A DNA stretch of 64,000 nucleotides, taken from Psychrobacillus sp. OK028 (lineage in GTDB: Bacteria > Bacillota > Bacilli > Bacillales_A > Planococcaceae). Both the position numbers and the translations under genes were made by a program. Position 1 is the stretch's first letter. Each line of letters opens with the position of its first letter. The notes beneath the pieces were generated by a model. That model did no database searches and was not told where the DNA came from. It saw only the letters and a program-made list of their open reading frames with translations. The stretch covers positions 1-64,000 of the forward strand of contig NZ_FNHY01000009.1 of assembly GCF_900103605.1 (NCBI RefSeq). The letters run 5' to 3'. This document shows positions 54,658-63,524 of the stretch, in pieces.

Positions 54658-54793
54658 GTTATGGGCTATATCCACAATTTAATGGGCTATTTGTATTCGA
54701 TTAAGGGCTATTTCGTTGAATGTATGGGCTATATTTCATTTTATGGGCCATTATTGATGGTTTATGGGCTATCCTATGACATTTATGGGCTAT
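54658..54793 (+). repeat. 21-bp periodic array, core TTTATGGGCTAT, downstream of the NERD gene
   Basis: Seven cores. GGGCTA (one GGGCCA) starts at 54663, 54684, 54705, 54726, 54745, 54766 and 54787: steps 21, 21, 21, 19, 21, 21. Spacers are 9-bp and unrelated. The last unit overlaps the 3' end of the NERD gene and supplies its stop codon. Because 21 is a multiple of three, a reading frame stays open across it, but it has no ribosome binding site. Confidence 0.85.
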
Positions 54794-55754
54794 ATTCACG
54801 GGGGATTGAGCTTTTCATTATATATTTGGTTGATTTTTTATCTCCTATTTTAATTAGACTAGAATTTATTAATATTCTTTTAGCTTCATAGCGACTGTTT
54901 AATAGCAAAAATTCTCGACAGGTTTTATTCGTAATATAATTATTGCACAACAAAAAATAGGTCCGAAGTGATTCTATATGTGCCTTTGAATCCTTCAAAT
55001 AACACTGTGGACAATACCATTTCTTTTGAATTTTTTGCATGCCGATTTGTCCACAATTCGGACACGCTACACCTCGTATAACATCACTAGCATCAATATA
55101 AAAATGTTTGGTAAGCGGGAAATAAGAAAAAGGAGAGTTTTTCTTTAAGATAAGTTTCTTGAGTAAATCAATTTGTGAGTTGGTAAGAACCGGAGTATGA
55201 TCTTGCAGATTTCGAAGATAAGAATGTATTTCATTTGTATAAAGAATGGATGCTTTACTACTAGAGGTTTCCACAAAACTTTTTCGTGTTGCAAATACTA
55301 TAGCTCCATTGACGGGAATAGAGAAGTTATGAGCGGATAGGAATTTTGAGAGTAAGTATTTATATTCTGTAAGCTGTGTTACCGGGCAAGGGTAATTGTT
55401 GACTTCCCCAGAATCCCTAGTTTGAATCAACTGTGATGGATTCTCCTTAAATTCCAATTTTCCAGTAATATTCTTTATCTCTAGTATTACTGCTCCATAT
55501 GGTGTAATAAGTAGAACATCCATTTCAAAAGTTTTCTCCGTGCGAAGCATAACTTTATGGAAAACAAAGCATTTAAATGGTAATTGCAGTTTTTCTAATT
55601 CTTTAAATACAATTTTCTCACCATAATCTCCAGCTCGTGTAGTTTGAATTTCGATGAGTAGTTTGTTGTAAAACGGATGCATCAGAGGGAGTCTTTTTGC
55701 TAACAACTCCATTGCTTCTAAATGAACCGAGTTGGAATACGGTTTAATAATCAC
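54783..55754 (-). CDS. NERD-domain protein with C-terminal zinc ribbon
   Basis: 323 residues from the GTG at 55754, eight bases after GGGAGGTGA; the frame is open ten codons further but crosses that site. NERD (nuclease-related) domain about 40-165 with E46 (GDYGEK), D79 (FEMD) and E92-x-K94 (LEIK), the pattern of PD-(D/E)xK-like nucleases. A zinc ribbon with C231/C234 and C248/C251 follows. Probably acts on DNA; no activity is proven for this type. The last codons (Tyr-Ser-Pro-stop) are formed by a unit of the 21-bp repeat, and a second array lies 90 bases upstream, so the gene is bracketed by arrays in the same orientation. Confidence 0.85.
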   Translation of the reverse strand: MIIKPYSNSVHLEAMELLAKRLPLMHPFYNKLLIEIQTTRAGDYGEKIVFKELEKLQLPFKCFVFHKVMLRTEKTFEMDVLLITPYGAVILEIKNITGKLEFKENPSQLIQTRDSGEVNNYPCPVTQLTEYKYLLSKFLSAHNFSIPVNGAIVFATRKSFVETSSSKASILYTNEIHSYLRNLQDHTPVLTNSQIDLLKKLILKKNSPFSYFPLTKHFYIDASDVIRGVACPNCGQIGMQKIQKKWYCPQCYLKDSKAHIESLRTYFLLCNNYITNKTCREFLLLNSRYEAKRILINSSLIKIGDKKSTKYIMKSSIPREYSP

Positions 55755-55843
55755 TCTATTATCACCTCCCATATAGATTACCAAAGATAGATTGTTAAAG
55801 AAAGTAGTTGTTAGAATTTTTAGATAATAATTCCAGAAATATC

Positions 55844-55998
55844 TTATGGGCTATACTCACGTTTTATGGGCTATTCGACTACATTTATGGGCTATGTTAA
55901 TGTATTTATGGGCTATTTCGAAGTTTATGGGCTATATGTGGTGTTTTATGGGCTATCCTTGCTCATTTATGGGCTATTTCCATAACTTTATGGGCTAT
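55844..55998 (+). repeat. 21-bp periodic array, core TTTATGGGCTAT, upstream of the NERD gene
   Basis: Eight cores. GGGCTA starts at 55848, 55868, 55889, 55910, 55929, 55950, 55971 and 55992: steps 20, 21, 21, 19, 21, 21, 21. Units are TTTATGGGCTAT plus nine unrelated bases (for example GTTAATGTA, CCTTGCTCA). The core is far more conserved than the spacers. Confidence 0.85.
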
Positions 55999-56021
55999 GC
56001 GCCTCGACACAACACCCCACC

Positions 56022-56051
56022 AAAAAACAGACACCCTAGGATGTCTGTTTT
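56022..56051 (-). terminator. Terminator after metQ
   Basis: AAACAGACA with TGTCTGTTT around CCCTAGGA, then a T-run on the minus strand. Confidence 0.88.
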
Positions 56052-56063
56052 CTCAAAATACTA

Positions 56064-56870
56064 TTATTTTACCGGTACTACTGATCCGCCCCACTCACTT
56101 AGGATGAAGTCTTGGATTTCTTTAGATTTTAATGCTTCTACTAAAGCTTTAATCTCTTTACTATCTTCGTCACCAGAGTTTACAGCGACAATATTTACGT
56201 ATGGTGATTCATCAGACTCTTCAATAGCGATTGAATCTTCTAATGGGTTAAGACCAGCGTCTATTGCATAGTTAGAGTTGATCAATAGTGCATCGCCTTC
56301 ATCATTTTCATATAACTGAACCATCAATGCTGATTCATAGTTTGCGTCGAATTCAAGGTTTTTAGGATTTTCTACGATATCTTTAACTTCTGCTTTTGTT
56401 TTGTCAACGCCTTCTGCTAATTTAATAAGACCTTTTGCTTCTAACATAGCAAGGATACGTCCGTGATCTGCAACGGAGTTACTCATTAAAATAGTTGCAC
56501 CTTCAGGAAGTTCTTCGATAGAACCATATTTTTTAGAGTATAAACCGATTGGTTCGATATGGATTTCACCAGCTTTAGCGAAGTCATAGCCAAAATCAGC
56601 TTTTTGTCCTTCAAAGTAAGGGATATGTTGGAAGTAGTTCGCATCCAAATCACCTGCGTCTAAATCTTTGTTTGGTAATACATAATCTTGATACGTTTCT
56701 ATAACTAATTCAATTCCTTGTTCTTCAAGGATAGGTTTAACTTCTTCTAATATAACAGCATGAGGTACGTTAGATGCACCTACTACAAGCTTGCTACTAT
56801 CTTCTTCTCCACATGCTGCTAGTGCTAATGCACTCACTGATAATAAAGCTCCAGCTAAAAACTTCTTCAT
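56064..56870 (-). CDS. metQ: Methionine ABC transporter substrate-binding lipoprotein
   Basis: 268 residues. Lipoprotein signal with lipobox LAAC (lipidated C20), then a NlpA/MetQ-type domain: VGASNVPHAVILEEVKP, YQDYVLPNKDLDAGDLDANYFQH and YALMV-like sugar-free binding folds. Binds methionine outside the membrane and delivers it to MetNP. Third gene after metN and metP, under the SAM riboswitch upstream. Confidence 0.95.
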   Translation of the reverse strand: MKKFLAGALLSVSALALAACGEEDSSKLVVGASNVPHAVILEEVKPILEEQGIELVIETYQDYVLPNKDLDAGDLDANYFQHIPYFEGQKADFGYDFAKAGEIHIEPIGLYSKKYGSIEELPEGATILMSNSVADHGRILAMLEAKGLIKLAEGVDKTKAEVKDIVENPKNLEFDANYESALMVQLYENDEGDALLINSNYAIDAGLNPLEDSIAIEESDESPYVNIVAVNSGDEDSKEIKALVEALKSKEIQDFILSEWGGSVVPVK

Positions 56871-56932
56871 TCTAAAATCTCTCCCTTTTTATCTTTTATT
56901 TCTATGTGATCGAGTATTCTCGCTAACACCAT

Positions 56933-57601
56933 TTATCGTTTATCAATTTTAGTCGTAATTACATCGCCTATCCACTGGATAATAAATACCATGATTAATA
57001 TTAAGATCGTTGCAATTAATGTTACGTCTGTTCTACCTCTTTGGAATCCATCTAAGAAAGCTAAAGTTCCTAGTCCGCCTGCACCGATGATTCCAGCCAT
57101 TGCCGTGTACCCGACTAGTGAAATACCTGTAACCGTAATTCCTGATACTAAAGCAGGCATTGACTCTGGTAATAAAACCTTCCATATAATAGTAGAAGTT
57201 TTAGCACCCATTGATTTTGCGGCTTCTAATACACCCTTGTCTATCTCACGTAGTGCTATTAAAACCATACGTGCATAAAATGGAGCTGCTCCGATTACTA
57301 AAGCGGGAAATGCTGCATTGGGTCCACGCATTGTACCGACTAAAAACTTCGTTAATGGGATCAATAAAATGATCAAAATGATAAATGGAATGGAGCGAAA
57401 TATATTAACGAACGCTCCAGTTAACCAATTAGCCAGTTTGTTCGCCCATGCCTGATGCGGACTAGTTAAGAAAAGTAGAAGACCGAGAACTAGTCCAATA
57501 ATTGCCGTTAAAATAGTTGATACGGCAGTCATATATAATGTTTCAAGTGTTGCTTCCCACATTTTAGGCCAATCAACATTTGGAAATAAATCATTAATCA
57601 T
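56933..57601 (-). CDS. metP: Methionine ABC transporter permease
   Basis: 222 residues, five membrane helices. The ABC-permease EAA loop reads EAAKSMGAKTSTIIWKVLLPES (about 136-157), the surface for MetN. RSIPFIILIILLIPLTKFLVG is the typical MetI helix. Overlaps metN by eight bases. Confidence 0.95.
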   Translation of the reverse strand: MINDLFPNVDWPKMWEATLETLYMTAVSTILTAIIGLVLGLLLFLTSPHQAWANKLANWLTGAFVNIFRSIPFIILIILLIPLTKFLVGTMRGPNAAFPALVIGAAPFYARMVLIALREIDKGVLEAAKSMGAKTSTIIWKVLLPESMPALVSGITVTGISLVGYTAMAGIIGAGGLGTLAFLDGFQRGRTDVTLIATILILIMVFIIQWIGDVITTKIDKR

Positions 57602-58619
57602 TGTTGATCACCTCTGTATTTACTTTTTGTTCGTGAATATAGCGAATTGCCTTATCCACTAATAATGCATCTCCTTCAAGTTGAAGGATCAGCGTACCAA
57701 ATGCGCCATTTTGCGTATGTGAAATATTACCTTGAACAATGTTTACATCTAGATCAAACTGCTTGATAAGTCTAGACAAAATAGGCTGAACTGTTTGCTC
57801 ACCAACAAATCCTAGTTTGATCAGTTTTCCATCTGGATAAAGCTCTTTTAACTGTTGGATTGTTTGTAAAGCTTTACTGGAATCATTGATTTGCGAAACA
57901 AAACGCTTCGTTATTGCCTGCTGTGGGTTTTGGAATACATCTAAAACATTTCCTTCTTCTACAACATGCCCTTTTTCCATTACAGCTACTTGGCCACAAA
58001 TTTTTTGTATTACTTGCATCTCATGCGTGATCAATACAATCGTAAGACCTAACTTTTCGTTAATGCTAACTAAAAGATCCAAAATAGAATCCGTAGTTTC
58101 AGGATCTAAAGCCGATGTTGCTTCGTCACAGAGAAGTACTTCTGGACGGTTTGCTAATGCACGGGCAATCCCAACACGTTGTTTTTGACCGCCTGATAAT
58201 TGAGATGGATAGTAATGTCCGCGACCCTCTAATCCTACTAGATCAATTAGCTCGTTAACTCTTGTTATGCGCTGTTCTTTTGGAACACCAGCAATTTCTA
58301 ACGGAAATGCAATATTTTCTGCAACTGTTCGAGACCATAACAGATTAAAATGTTGGAAAATCATACTAACCTTTTGTCTTACTTGACGAAGCTTTACTTC
58401 ATTTATCTTTGTGATATCTTGATTATTGACGATAATTTGACCGGAAGTCGGTTTTTCTAATCCATTTAATAATCGAATAAGTGTACTTTTACCTGCACCA
58501 CTATATCCGATGATGCCAAAGATTTCACCTTTTTTTATGTCAAGATTCACCTCTTCTACCGCAACAATCGTACCTTGTTTCGTGCTAAACTTTTTTGAAA
58601 CATTATTTAAACTAATCAT
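57594..58619 (-). CDS. metN: Methionine ABC transporter ATP-binding protein
   Basis: 341 residues. ABC ATPase with Walker A GYSGAGKST (about 38-46), signature LSGGQKQRVGIA (about 141), Walker B LLCDEATSALD and switch histidine LITHEM. The C-terminal ~85 residues form the ACT-like NIL domain that senses methionine and inhibits the transporter. First gene of metNPQ. Confidence 0.96.
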   Translation of the reverse strand: MISLNNVSKKFSTKQGTIVAVEEVNLDIKKGEIFGIIGYSGAGKSTLIRLLNGLEKPTSGQIIVNNQDITKINEVKLRQVRQKVSMIFQHFNLLWSRTVAENIAFPLEIAGVPKEQRITRVNELIDLVGLEGRGHYYPSQLSGGQKQRVGIARALANRPEVLLCDEATSALDPETTDSILDLLVSINEKLGLTIVLITHEMQVIQKICGQVAVMEKGHVVEEGNVLDVFQNPQQAITKRFVSQINDSSKALQTIQQLKELYPDGKLIKLGFVGEQTVQPILSRLIKQFDLDVNIVQGNISHTQNGAFGTLILQLEGDALLVDKAIRYIHEQKVNTEVINND

Positions 58620-58644
58620 GGGAACCTTGCCACCTTTCTATCTA

Positions 58645-58679
58645 AAAAAACCCTCCTGCAAAAGAGCAGAAGGGTTTTA
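58645..58679 (-). terminator. Riboswitch-controlled terminator upstream of metN
   Basis: AAAACCCTTCTGCTC with GAGCAGG-type complement: ACCCTTCTGC/GCAGGAGGGT around TCTTTT, then seven T on the minus strand. The expression platform of the SAM riboswitch. Confidence 0.9.
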
Positions 58680-58704
58680 CGTTATCCATTTTAATAACAT
58701 TCAT

Positions 58705-58816
58705 CCATTCTCTCATTTCCCAAAGCATTTGCTTTGCGTGATTTGGCACCATTTCATGTACATGACGGTTGCCGGGCTTCAAAGGGCACTTCCCTCCACC
58801 TCTCTTAATAAGAGTG
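58705..58816 (-). promoter_or_regulatory. SAM-I riboswitch (S-box)
   Basis: On the minus strand: CTCTTATTAAGAGAGGTGGAGGGA at the 5' side (only its start and end quoted here: CTCTTATTAAGAG and GGTGGAGGGA), then GCCCTTTGAAGCCCGGCAACC, GGTGCCAAATC, and GATGAGAG-like ATGAGAG closing the P1 helix. All conserved blocks of the S-box are in order. High SAM should favour the terminator and stop metNPQ transcription. Confidence 0.95.
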
Positions 58817-58849
58817 TTACTATTAAGTTTCGTAGTATATCGTATATTA

Positions 58850-59170
58850 TCACATGCCTACTTGCTCGTCAACTCTTTTTATCGTATCTAAAATAAAGGG
58901 AACTGATTGAAAGGCATATATTTTCTTATATACCATGTCATCTTTAGCGATTAGCAAACATGGAACGCTTTCGATTTGATAATCCGCAGCAAAATTTCCC
59001 AAATAGTTTATATTTGCTTGACCAATAGAAAAAGGTTTCATTTCTTGTACAACCTGCATCATTTTACTTGCAACTTGGCATGTTCCACATAAAGGTGTAT
59101 ATATATATAACATTGTAAGCTGACCGCTATTCTTGTTTCTATTCCACTGATCAAGTGTCCATTCATTCAT
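58850..59170 (-). CDS. yusE: Thioredoxin-like protein YusE
   Basis: 106 residues, a thioredoxin fold with the active-site pair C28/C31 (CGTC) and the cis-proline VPCLLI (about 72-77). Cytosolic, no signal. As in B. subtilis it is followed in the cluster by yusF and gcvH on the same strand. Substrate unknown; thiol reduction or persulfide handling is likely. Confidence 0.9.
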   Translation of the reverse strand: MNEWTLDQWNRNKNSGQLTMLYIYTPLCGTCQVASKMMQVVQEMKPFSIGQANINYLGNFAADYQIESVPCLLIAKDDMVYKKIYAFQSVPFILDTIKRVDEQVGM

Positions 59171-59181
59171 ATTCCATCATC

Positions 59182-59532
59182 CTAAAGTAAAAAGTCTCTT
59201 TTCACTTTTATATTAACACTTTTTAGAATAGAAGCCAAAACTTTGAACGGTGTAGTCGCTACTTCACAGTACATTGGATTGGTATATAGATGAATTGCTT
59301 CAGGGTATTCTTTTCGTACAACGGAGCGAATTTGCTCTCCTGATTTATCTGCATCTAAAAACGCATATATAGGAATACCGTCATAAGGACTTAAAATTTC
59401 TTCAAGCTTTACATTCGATATCGTTCCGTTTGTACAAATAATTTCTGTTGATTCATCAAGAAGTTGAAGAAGCTTTAGTTTATCCGATCTTCCCTCAACA
59501 AGAATTATTTTTTCACTAAAGACAATAGCCAT
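59182..59532 (-). CDS. yusF: Toprim-domain protein YusF
   Basis: 116 residues. A stand-alone Toprim domain: LVEGRSDKLKLLQLL holds the catalytic glutamate (E13) and AFLDADKSGEQIR the DxD (about 57-59). B. subtilis YusF is longer (146), so the C-terminus is reduced here. Toprim proteins cut or rejoin nucleic acids; small ones (M5-like) process RNA. Eleven bases before yusE, probably cotranscribed. Confidence 0.88.
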   Translation of the reverse strand: MAIVFSEKIILVEGRSDKLKLLQLLDESTEIICTNGTISNVKLEEILSPYDGIPIYAFLDADKSGEQIRSVVRKEYPEAIHLYTNPMYCEVATTPFKVLASILKSVNIKVKRDFLL

Positions 59533-59576
59533 TTTCGCATCTCTCCTAACTATGCCCTTTCCAATATTATATGAAA

Positions 59577-59602
59577 AAAACGCCGTTATTAAGCGGCGTT
59601 TT
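59577..59602 (-). terminator. Terminator after gcvH
   Basis: AAAACGCCG with CGGCGTTTT around TTATTAAG, T-rich on the minus strand. Confidence 0.88.
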
Positions 59603-59607
59603 CATAA

Positions 59608-59988
59608 TTATTGTGAAATTAATTCTTCGTATTTTTCTGGAGAAAGTAAAGCCTCTACTTCTGCCAAATCAGCAGGTTCAATAACGATCATCCATGCATT
59701 TTCATAAGGGGATTCGTTTACAAATTCAGGACTATCTTCTAATTCTGAATTTACTTCTAACACTTTACCGCTAATCGGTGCATATAGCTCAGAAACAGTT
59801 TTTACAGATTCTACACTACCGAATGGATCTCCTGCCTTGATCTCATCTCCCACTTGTGGAAGCTCGACAAACACGATATCTCCTAGTTCTGATTGTGCAA
59901 ATTCAGTAATACCGATACGGACATTTCCGCCTTCAGTTTTTACCCATTCATGCTCTGCTGAGTATTTTAAATCCTTAGGTGTGTTCAT
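59608..59988 (-). CDS. gcvH: Glycine cleavage system H protein
   Basis: 126 residues. The lipoyl domain has its modified lysine K63 in [12 protein letters not shown], with the [18 protein letters not shown] strand set before it. Carries the aminomethyl group between P and T proteins; also needed in Bacillales for lipoate transfer by LipL. The rest of the gcv system is not in the window. lipA, which makes its cofactor, is at 38.5 kb. Confidence 0.97.
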   Translation of the reverse strand: MNTPKDLKYSAEHEWVKTEGGNVRIGITEFAQSELGDIVFVELPQVGDEIKAGDPFGSVESVKTVSELYAPISGKVLEVNSELEDSPEFVNESPYENAWMIVIEPADLAEVEALLSPEKYEELISQ

Positions 59989-60062
59989 TAAATGTTCCCC
60001 TCTCCATTATTAATACATTCATCTATAATATTCACATATTTTTATAGTAAAAACAAGTCACT

Positions 60063-60425
60063 TTAAGAAGTCTTCCAAACGTCTTCAAACCGTTCTTCCT
60101 TGAATCCTAATGTTAATTTTTTCCCGTCAAAAACAATTGGTCGCTTGATAAGCATCCCATCAGTGGCAAGTATAGATAATTGTTCATCTTCTGACATTGT
60201 AGATAATTTATCTTTCAGTCCAAGTTCACGATACTTCATACCAGAAGTATTAAAGAATTTTTTTAGCTCTAATCCACTTACTTCATGCATTTCTTGAAGT
60301 TGTTCCTTAGTTGGGGGAGTTTCTACGATATGATTTTCTATGTAATTAATTCCATTGTCCTTTAACCATTTACTCGCTTTTCTGCAAGTACTACATTTAG
60401 GATAACCGTAAAATTCAATTGTCAT
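60063..60425 (-). CDS. yusI: ArsC/Spx-family protein YusI
   Basis: 120 residues from the ATG at 60425 behind AAAGGTGG; the longer frame to 60476 is not needed. Thioredoxin-like ArsC fold with CSTC (C11, C14) at the N-terminus, FFNTSGMKYRELGL and the RPIVFDGKKLTLGFKEERF ending. B. subtilis YusI (118) is related to Spx and MgsR but has no shown regulatory role; an arsenate-reductase-like or regulatory function are both possible. Confidence 0.9.
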   Translation of the reverse strand: MTIEFYGYPKCSTCRKASKWLKDNGINYIENHIVETPPTKEQLQEMHEVSGLELKKFFNTSGMKYRELGLKDKLSTMSEDEQLSILATDGMLIKRPIVFDGKKLTLGFKEERFEDVWKTS

Positions 60426-60475
60426 ATGGTACCACCTTTTTCTTTTTATCATACCTAATATTATAAAAAAATACA

Positions 60476-60503
60476 AAAAGCCGACCCCTTAGAATCGGCT
60501 TTT
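60476..60503 (-). terminator. Terminator after fadE
   Basis: AAAAGCCGA with TCGGCTTTT around CCCCTTAGAA, T-rich on the minus strand. Confidence 0.88.
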
Positions 60504-60514
60504 CATATGTTTAA

Positions 60515-62296
60515 TTAAAGAACGTATTTTTCTGCTTCAATCAATTTAACTGATGCTTCACGTTTTTTCTCAATTACATTATATGGTGTAAAGCGAGTTA
60601 ATTTACGTAAAGCAGAAATCATCATACGTTGTGTATCTCCATCTACTGATGCAATAAGTGTTTCTTTTGCTGCTTGTTCGATTTCAATAAAGGCTTCTTG
60701 AGTGAAGATTTGTGTATAAAGAAGTTTTTGTGCTGCTTTTTCTTCTCCATCACGTCCGATTGCTTTTTCTGTCCGTAAAACTGCTGATTCCATCGCAAAT
60801 ATGTTATTAGCAATATTTGCGATGTTCACTAGTACCTCTTGTTCTGCCTCTAGCTTTGTACCAAAACGTTGTGCAGCTAGACCAGCTACTAAGATACCAA
60901 TTTTCTTCGCATTAGCTACTAATACTTTTTCTTGTGCAAGAGCTTCCGTGCCAACCTCTTCTGGCATCATCATTAATAGCTCTTCTTGTAAGCCTTGAGC
61001 CTTTTGAAGAAGTGGTAATTCACCCTTCATCGCTTTTTTCAGGAATGTTCCTGGAACGATTAGGCGGTTGATTTCGTTTGTTCCTTCAAAAATACGGTTA
61101 ATACGTGAATCACGGTAAATGCGCTCTACTTCATATTCTTGCATGAAGCCATATCCACCATGTAATTGAACAGCCTCATCAACGATATAGTCTAAAACTT
61201 CTGATCCTACAACTTTGTTAATAGAGCATTCAATTGCATATTCAGCTATAGAAGCAGCAATTGCTTTTCCATCTTTTTGCTCTTCAGCACTTAATTGACT
61301 CATGCGCTCTTCAAAATATCCTACTGTACGGTAGATTAAGCTTTCTGTTGCGTACAATTTAGAAGCCATCGTTGCTAATTTGTTCTTCGTTAAATTAAAG
61401 GAAGAGATTGGTGTTTTAAATTGTTGGCGCTGGTTCGTATAAGAAATAGCTAATTCTAATGCACGTTTAGAACCACCAATTGTACCTACTCCTAATTTAT
61501 AACGTCCAATATTTAAAATATTGAATGCGATAACGTGCCCTCGACCGATTTCTCCTAATAGATTTTCTACAGGAACTTGAGCATCCTCTAAAATTAGTGT
61601 ACGAGTAGAAGAAGATTTAATACCCATTTTCTTTTCTTCTGCTCCAACAGATACTCCTGGGAATGTTTTTTCAACGATAAATGCAGAGAATTTGTCTCCA
61701 TCTATTTTAGCGTAAACTACGAATACATCAGCAAATCCTGCATTTGTAATCCATTGTTTTTCACCATTTAACACATAATGTGTACCTTCTGCATTTAACT
61801 TTGCAGTAGTTTTTGCACCTAATGCATCAGAACCTGAACCTGGCTCCGTTAATGCATAAGCAAATATTTTGTCGCCTGAAGCAGAGTTTGGTAGGTATTT
61901 TTGTTTTTGTTCCTCATTACCAAAAAGAACGATTGGTAAAGTACCAATTCCTACGTGTGCTCCGTGTGTAATAGAGAATCCACCAGCCACAGACATCTTC
62001 TCTGCAATAAGAGCAGATGAAATTTTGTCTAAGCCAATTCCGCCATATTCTTCAGGAATATCAGCAGCAAGTAAACCTAAATCACCTGCTTCTTTTAATA
62101 AACGCACAGAGTGATCAAATTCGTGATGCTCCAAATTTTCCACTACTGGCAGAACAGAGTTTTTCACATACTCCTCTGTCGTTTTCGCAATCATCTTTTG
62201 TTCATCATTAAAATCTTCAGGTGTAAATACACGACTAGCGTCTAAATCTTCAATTAAAAATGCTCCGCCTCTTACTACATCCTTTAATTCGTTCAT
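60515..62296 (-). CDS. fadE: Acyl-CoA dehydrogenase FadE
   Basis: 593 residues (B. subtilis FadE/YusJ 594). The start is the ATG at 62296, seven bases from AGGAGGA. Core acyl-CoA dehydrogenase (about 30-400): FAYALTEPGSGSDA (FAD/substrate signature), KQWITNA, and QLHGGYGFMQEYEVERIYRD with IFEGTNEI closing the active site. The extra C-terminal ~180 residues are typical of this long bacterial class. Does the first oxidation of beta-oxidation. Last gene of fadNAE. Confidence 0.95.
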   Translation of the reverse strand: MNELKDVVRGGAFLIEDLDASRVFTPEDFNDEQKMIAKTTEEYVKNSVLPVVENLEHHEFDHSVRLLKEAGDLGLLAADIPEEYGGIGLDKISSALIAEKMSVAGGFSITHGAHVGIGTLPIVLFGNEEQKQKYLPNSASGDKIFAYALTEPGSGSDALGAKTTAKLNAEGTHYVLNGEKQWITNAGFADVFVVYAKIDGDKFSAFIVEKTFPGVSVGAEEKKMGIKSSSTRTLILEDAQVPVENLLGEIGRGHVIAFNILNIGRYKLGVGTIGGSKRALELAISYTNQRQQFKTPISSFNLTKNKLATMASKLYATESLIYRTVGYFEERMSQLSAEEQKDGKAIAASIAEYAIECSINKVVGSEVLDYIVDEAVQLHGGYGFMQEYEVERIYRDSRINRIFEGTNEINRLIVPGTFLKKAMKGELPLLQKAQGLQEELLMMMPEEVGTEALAQEKVLVANAKKIGILVAGLAAQRFGTKLEAEQEVLVNIANIANNIFAMESAVLRTEKAIGRDGEEKAAQKLLYTQIFTQEAFIEIEQAAKETLIASVDGDTQRMMISALRKLTRFTPYNVIEKKREASVKLIEAEKYVL

Positions 62297-62319
62297 ATCC
62301 ATTCCTCCTAATTGTTTGT

Positions 62320-63495
62320 CTATAGTATTTCGAACACTCCAGCAGCTCCCATACCGCCACCGATACACATTGTTACAACTCCGAATTGTTTTCCTTGTCG
62401 TCTAAGCTCACTCATCAATTTCAACGATAAAATAGTCCCTGTCGCTCCAAGTGGATGCCCAAGTGCAATCGCTCCACCATTTACATTAACCTTATCCATA
62501 TCTAATCCTAAGTGTCGAACTACTTGAATGGACTGGGAAGCAAATGCTTCGTTGATTTCCCAAAGGTCGATATCCTCAATGGACAGACCTGCAAGTTTTA
62601 ATGCTTTAGGAACTGCAACAATTGGACCGATACCCATTATTTCTGGAGGTACTCCCCCAACAGCGAATGAACGGAATTTCGCAAGCGGTTTTAATCCTTG
62701 TGCTTCTGCAACTTCGCGGTCCATGATTAGAACAGCACCTGCTCCATCAGAGGTTTGTGAAGCATTTCCCGCTGTAACAGAACCACGAACATTGAATGCA
62801 GGACGCAGTTTCGCAAGAGTTTCTATAGACGTACCAACACGCACTCCCTCATCCATTTCGAACATAAATTTTTTCTGTTGTGCTTTATTGTTTTCATCTA
62901 CAAAATTCTTAATAACTTCCACCGGCACAATATCATCATTAAACTTTCCTGCTGCAATCGCCGCTGCAGCTAATTCATGGGATCTTACGGCAAATGCATC
63001 CTGATCTTCACGACTAATACCATATTTAGTTGCTACTTGTTCAGCTGTATGACCCATTCCCATGTAATACTGTGGGGCTGTTTGTGCAAGATGTGCGTTA
63101 GGACGAATTGTATTTCCCATCATCGGCACCATACTCATAGATTCCACTCCACCTGCAAGAATCGCTTCGGCGTGACCTAACATTATACGCTCTGCACCGT
63201 ATGCGATTGACTGTAAACCAGATGAACAGAAACGATTTACTGTTATTGCTGGTGTGGTATCCGGTAGTCCTGCTAATGCACCAATATTACGTGCAACGTT
63301 CATCCCTTGCTCTGCTTCAGGCATTGCACAGCCTAATATAAAATCATCTATCGGGCCATCATAACCACCCGCTCGTTGTAATGTTTCTTTAACTACTAGT
63401 GCTCCAAAATCATCTGGACGAACAGTTGCTAAAGATCCTTTTTTCGCTTTTCCTACAGGCGATCTCGCCCCTGCTACTATAACTGCTTCACGCAT
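62320..63495 (-). CDS. fadA: Acetyl-CoA C-acyltransferase (3-ketoacyl-CoA thiolase) FadA
   Basis: 391 residues from the ATG at 63495 (AAAGGAGG upstream), as in B. subtilis FadA/YusK. Thiolase with acyl-accepting C90 (NRFCSSGLQS), the histidine in LGHPLGATG and the second cysteine in VTMCIGGGMGAA. Performs the final thiolytic step of beta-oxidation. Twenty-nine bases after fadN and 23 before fadE. Confidence 0.96.
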   Translation of the reverse strand: MREAVIVAGARSPVGKAKKGSLATVRPDDFGALVVKETLQRAGGYDGPIDDFILGCAMPEAEQGMNVARNIGALAGLPDTTPAITVNRFCSSGLQSIAYGAERIMLGHAEAILAGGVESMSMVPMMGNTIRPNAHLAQTAPQYYMGMGHTAEQVATKYGISREDQDAFAVRSHELAAAAIAAGKFNDDIVPVEVIKNFVDENNKAQQKKFMFEMDEGVRVGTSIETLAKLRPAFNVRGSVTAGNASQTSDGAGAVLIMDREVAEAQGLKPLAKFRSFAVGGVPPEIMGIGPIVAVPKALKLAGLSIEDIDLWEINEAFASQSIQVVRHLGLDMDKVNVNGGAIALGHPLGATGTILSLKLMSELRRQGKQFGVVTMCIGGGMGAAGVFEIL

Positions 63496-63524
63496 GAGTT
63501 TTCCTCCTTTACCTTTATGCAACA

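Noticed and set aside
54532-54891. Open frame of 119 codons across the repeat array
   Set aside because: It is open because the 21-bp period is a multiple of three. No ribosome binding site, and the second half is antisense to the NERD gene.
55844-55998. Array considered as CRISPR
   Set aside because: Repeat cores of 12 bp and spacers of 9 bp are far too short, steps vary from 19 to 21 bp, and no cas genes are in the window.
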